Below, one piece after another: positions 61,959-64,000 of a stretch of DNA of 64,000 nt. The position numbers and the translations under genes were made by a program. Position 1 is the first letter of the stretch, and each line of letters opens with the position of its first letter. Origin of the DNA: Bacteroidaceae bacterium (GTDB lineage Bacteria; Bacteroidota; Bacteroidia; Bacteroidales; Bacteroidaceae); the NCBI GenBank assembly GCA_017541025.1, contig JAFXZY010000011.1, positions 53,604 through 117,603 on the forward strand, in the 5' to 3' direction. The notes under the pieces are model-generated. The model saw nothing but the letters and a program-made list of their open reading frames with translations, searched no databases and was not told the origin of the DNA.

Positions 61959-62296
61959 AGTATCACCAGAAAGACATCGTAGAGGTCAACTTCCTCTTTC
62001 CTGACGGCACTTTTAAGCCGCATCCTGCCATCATCGTGTCAAACGACGAGCTGCAGGAGGACGAGGACGGCATGTTTTACCTTGTACTCATCACCTCCAA
62101 CGACTGGCTCAATCCTCAATACTCCTATCCGCTGACAGACGAGATGATTGAGGGTCACACGTTTACCAAGCCCAGCCTCGTAAAGTGTCAGATTCTCACT
62201 GGTAACATTGAGCGAGATGTTACGCGTCGCCTTGGTAGCATCAAGGAGAAGTACTTCAATGAGATTGTAGATAAAATAATAGCTTCGATATTCTAA
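61955..62296 (+). CDS. PemK/MazF-like toxin with an altered active-site position
   Basis: The 113-residue protein has the MazF SH3-like fold pattern: KDIVEVNFLFPDGTFKPHPAIIVSN (shown in part: KDIVEVNF, HPAIIVSNDEL), VLITSNDW and VKCQILTGNI. MazF toxins cut mRNA and usually carry Arg-Pro in the RPALVIS motif. That Arg is catalytic in the B. subtilis enzyme. Here the pair is His-Pro. The conserved Thr in LITS is kept. The toxin may be inactive, altered in specificity, or use another Arg. It is followed by a terminator at 62390. Confidence 0.8.
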   Translation: MKYHQKDIVEVNFLFPDGTFKPHPAIIVSNDELQEDEDGMFYLVLITSNDWLNPQYSYPLTDEMIEGHTFTKPSLVKCQILTGNIERDVTRRLGSIKEKYFNEIVDKIIASIF

Positions 62297-62389
62297 CAAT
62301 AATTGTTGAACTAACTAAAATTTGAATGCCTATAAGATAAGATTACGTAAGAAATAAATAAACATAAAGAAGCGTCCGCTTAGAATTAG

Positions 62390-62421
62390 CCTTTCCTGAT
62401 TTGCATAGGAAAGGTTTTTTT
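62390..62421 (+). terminator. intrinsic terminator of the toxin-antitoxin operon
   Basis: CCTTTCCT-GATTTGCAT-AGGAAAGG followed by seven T, 94 bp after the toxin stop codon. Confidence 0.85.
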
Positions 62422-62438
62422 GTGCCAATCAATAGAAA

Positions 62439-62485
62439 GGTATATGATAGGTATATGTCGGGTACATGTTATACAGACATATACC
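62439..62485. repeat. 11-bp direct repeats with an inverted copy
   Basis: GGTATATGATA (62439), GGTATATGTCG (62450) and GGTACATGTTA (62461) lie exactly 11 bp apart. The complement AGACATATACC follows at 62475-62485. A further related GGTACATGTCT lies at 62528-62538. The block starts 18 bp beyond the terminator. Confidence 0.75.
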
Positions 62486-62592
62486 ACAGTTTCATCCTGC
62501 TTGGTTATCGGACCGAATGTACTCACAGGTACATGTCTCAATTTTTAACATGAAAACCAATATCAATGGTTTTCTTTGCTTATCACAGATAG

Positions 62593-63693
62593 CTATTTTT
62601 TGCTGTTCGTATTGAAATAATCACTATTGCTTTCTATGTGTATTTCTATTGGATTCTTTAAAAAACTGTCTATACCCATCAAGATTTCGTAAGTCGGTTT
62701 AACTGTTGCAATATCAGTGAGGGCGCTTGAATGTCCGTGTTCAATAGATGTTATGAAGGATTGTATCTCGCTGTAGTAGCCTTGCGAATAGATTTGGTTG
62801 TTAGGAAATATGGGAGTAAAGTTGTTATGGGCAGAAAGGTATTCGATGGTTTTGTTATGCTTGTGGACTTTCTCGATAGGAATGCCGAGGATGGTGGAAG
62901 GTTTTGGCTCGAAAGTCAATTCTTCCATCTGAGAGAGACGGTAGATGCCCTTCGATGTGCAGACTTTGAGGGATTCTTCGGCAGAAGTCCAGGTGTAGGC
63001 GGTTGAGAGTTCGAGGGTGCCGACGATGTGGGGATGACTCAGCATGAGGATATAGGACGCAGGGACGACTTGCTGGCAGGCGATGATTTCGGGCTTGCTG
63101 AAGAGATAAGTAACGAGGTCGAGGGGATGGATGTAAAGGTCGAGCAAGGCATTACCCTCTGGATAGTTGCCAGTGAGATAATGGAGGTCATAACTGACAA
63201 GATGCTCATTGCGCAGTCGCTTACATAGGATTTGCACGGCAGGTGCATAGCGTTTTTGCAAGCCGACCATAGCGACGGACGAGCCGTAAAGTCGCTGTTT
63301 GTCTATGAGGGCATCAAGTTCCTGCAATGACTGGCAGGGTGGTTTCTCGATGAACAATGACTTGCCGCTTTCCAGGACGCGCAAGGCGATGGAGAAATGG
63401 GCAGCAGGAGATGCAGAGACAAAAACGCCTTTGACGGTTTCGTCGGTGAGGATGTCATCAAGCGAGGTGGTGGCTTTCACATAAGGGAACTTCCGTTCTA
63501 TCAGCCTGGCCTTCCTTTCCGACGTGACGCAGATGTATTTCAGCGGCAAGCCAAGGTAGTGGAGCATGGGATAAAGGTTGTTGAGCGAGTGTTGACCCAT
63601 GCCGACGAATGCATAAGAACATTGGTACGTTTGGGCAAGGAAACGCTCAGTACGGAGGCGTTTGTAACGGTCAATCAATTGCTGTATCATCAT
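62593..63693 (-). CDS. Gfo/Idh/MocA family oxidoreductase
   Basis: The start at 63693 (MMIQQLIDRYKRLR) gives a four-base ATGA overlap with the upstream gene and 366 residues. The frame is open to 63741, but that would lie inside the neighbour. The N-terminal Rossmann fold has AFVGMGQHSLNN, followed by VKGVFVSASPAAHF and the LFIEKPPCQS motif, in which the Lys of EKP is catalytic in the family. The C-terminal half is an alpha/beta substrate domain. Members oxidise or reduce sugars or inositol using NAD(P). The tight link to a radical SAM gene suggests a shared pathway, perhaps modification of a surface sugar. The substrate is unknown. Confidence 0.88.
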   Translation of the reverse strand: MMIQQLIDRYKRLRTERFLAQTYQCSYAFVGMGQHSLNNLYPMLHYLGLPLKYICVTSERKARLIERKFPYVKATTSLDDILTDETVKGVFVSASPAAHFSIALRVLESGKSLFIEKPPCQSLQELDALIDKQRLYGSSVAMVGLQKRYAPAVQILCKRLRNEHLVSYDLHYLTGNYPEGNALLDLYIHPLDLVTYLFSKPEIIACQQVVPASYILMLSHPHIVGTLELSTAYTWTSAEESLKVCTSKGIYRLSQMEELTFEPKPSTILGIPIEKVHKHNKTIEYLSAHNNFTPIFPNNQIYSQGYYSEIQSFITSIEHGHSSALTDIATVKPTYEILMGIDSFLKNPIEIHIESNSDYFNTNSKK

Positions 63694-64000
63694 AAGTTTC
63701 TGAAGTATTGGTGATAAGTTGTGCGCGAGTCTTCGGTCCACTGATATGGGCCGTAGAACTTCTCAATGAGTCGTTTGGGCAGCAGTCGCTCCATGTTGCG
63801 TAGGAGGATGATGTCGTATTTGCGGTGGAAATTAATCCAGCAGCCGTTGCAGTTCTTGGAATAGTGGCACTGGGTTTGACAGGATGTCATGCCATTGAAA
63901 ATCTCGTCAAGTGACTGGCGGTGGATATTTCCCAATACGACATCAAGGTTCTGGCAGAGCGGCACGTCACCATTGCTATGGATGACGAGGCTGCTCATGA
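63690..64000 (-). CDS. radical SAM/SPASM protein, C-terminal part (gene runs off the window)
   Basis: This is an open frame from the right edge of the window to TGA at 63690-63692, about 103 residues. The SPASM-type region reads SLVIHSNGDVPLCQN, LGNIHRQSLDEIFNG, then CQTQCHYSKNCNGCW. The five Cys spaced this way are the auxiliary 4Fe-4S cluster ligands of SPASM proteins. The AdoMet-binding CxxxCxxC part lies outside the window. Proteins of this group modify peptides or sugars. The C-terminal tail (YGPYQWTEDSRTTYHQYF) is variable. Confidence 0.85.
   Translation of the reverse strand, partial: MSSLVIHSNGDVPLCQNLDVVLGNIHRQSLDEIFNGMTSCQTQCHYSKNCNGCWINFHRKYDIILLRNMERLLPKRLIEKFYGPYQWTEDSRTTYHQYFRNL

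Overview
The window looks like a chromosomal segment of a Bacteroidales bacterium, most likely Prevotella or a close relative. The evidence is several SusC/SusD outer-membrane pairs, large DUF4861/GH43, GH20 and GH127 enzymes, the LpxC-FabZ fusion, the Bacteroidetes gene orders lpxD-lpxCfabZ-lpxA-miaA and phoH-purC-ubiE-aroE, and promoters of the TTTG-N19/20-TAnnTTTG type. No rRNA, tRNA, CRISPR array, prophage or intact insertion sequence was recognised.

Layout. 1-13118 is a glycan-utilisation and surface-protein region: a partial DUF4861-GH43 protein, a 1904-residue beta-helix-type surface protein, a GH20 hexosaminidase, an esterase remnant and a GH127 beta-L-arabinofuranosidase-like protein. 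13366-23220 is metabolic: an old-yellow-enzyme/FAD reductase, a ThiD-like kinase, an AgcS amino-acid symporter, a receiver/PEP-binding fusion protein, glutamate dehydrogenase and ComF. 23453-40090 is one tight six-gene operon on the minus strand holding two successive sets of fasciclin lipoprotein, SusC and SusD, with no degradative enzyme. 40256-50791 is a long minus-strand housekeeping operon (purM, small membrane protein, prfA, pyrF-lpxD, lpxC-fabZ, lpxA, a small acidic protein, miaA, class A PBP). A lone TonB-dependent receptor follows, then phoH-purC-ubiE-aroE. 56454-61050 holds an M15-like DUF5715 protein, a glycine-rich exported protein, a DMP19 protein and a NifU-like/GGGtGRT pair split by a broken four-helix-bundle gene. 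61755-62296 is a MazF-like toxin-antitoxin pair. 62593-64000 is a Gfo/Idh/MocA oxidoreductase overlapping the end of a radical SAM/SPASM gene.

The most unusual feature is the repeat content. Two families recur and neither is explained by the genes. (1) Degenerate heptamer tracts have a 7-bp period and a different heptamer at each site. They occur between genes, inside the GH127 gene (where three heptamers make seven codons), at the end of the GH20 gene, possibly at the pyrF-lpxD junction, and in opposite orientation on the two sides of the four-helix-bundle pseudogene. (2) Arrays of short palindromes are spaced 22 bp apart, each array with its own palindrome sequence and usually three copies (seven in one case). 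They lie 3' of intrinsic terminators. A third, GC-rich hairpin family sits between genes and also in frame inside pyrF and the GH127 gene.

All functional calls come from reading motifs and context by eye. No database search was run.
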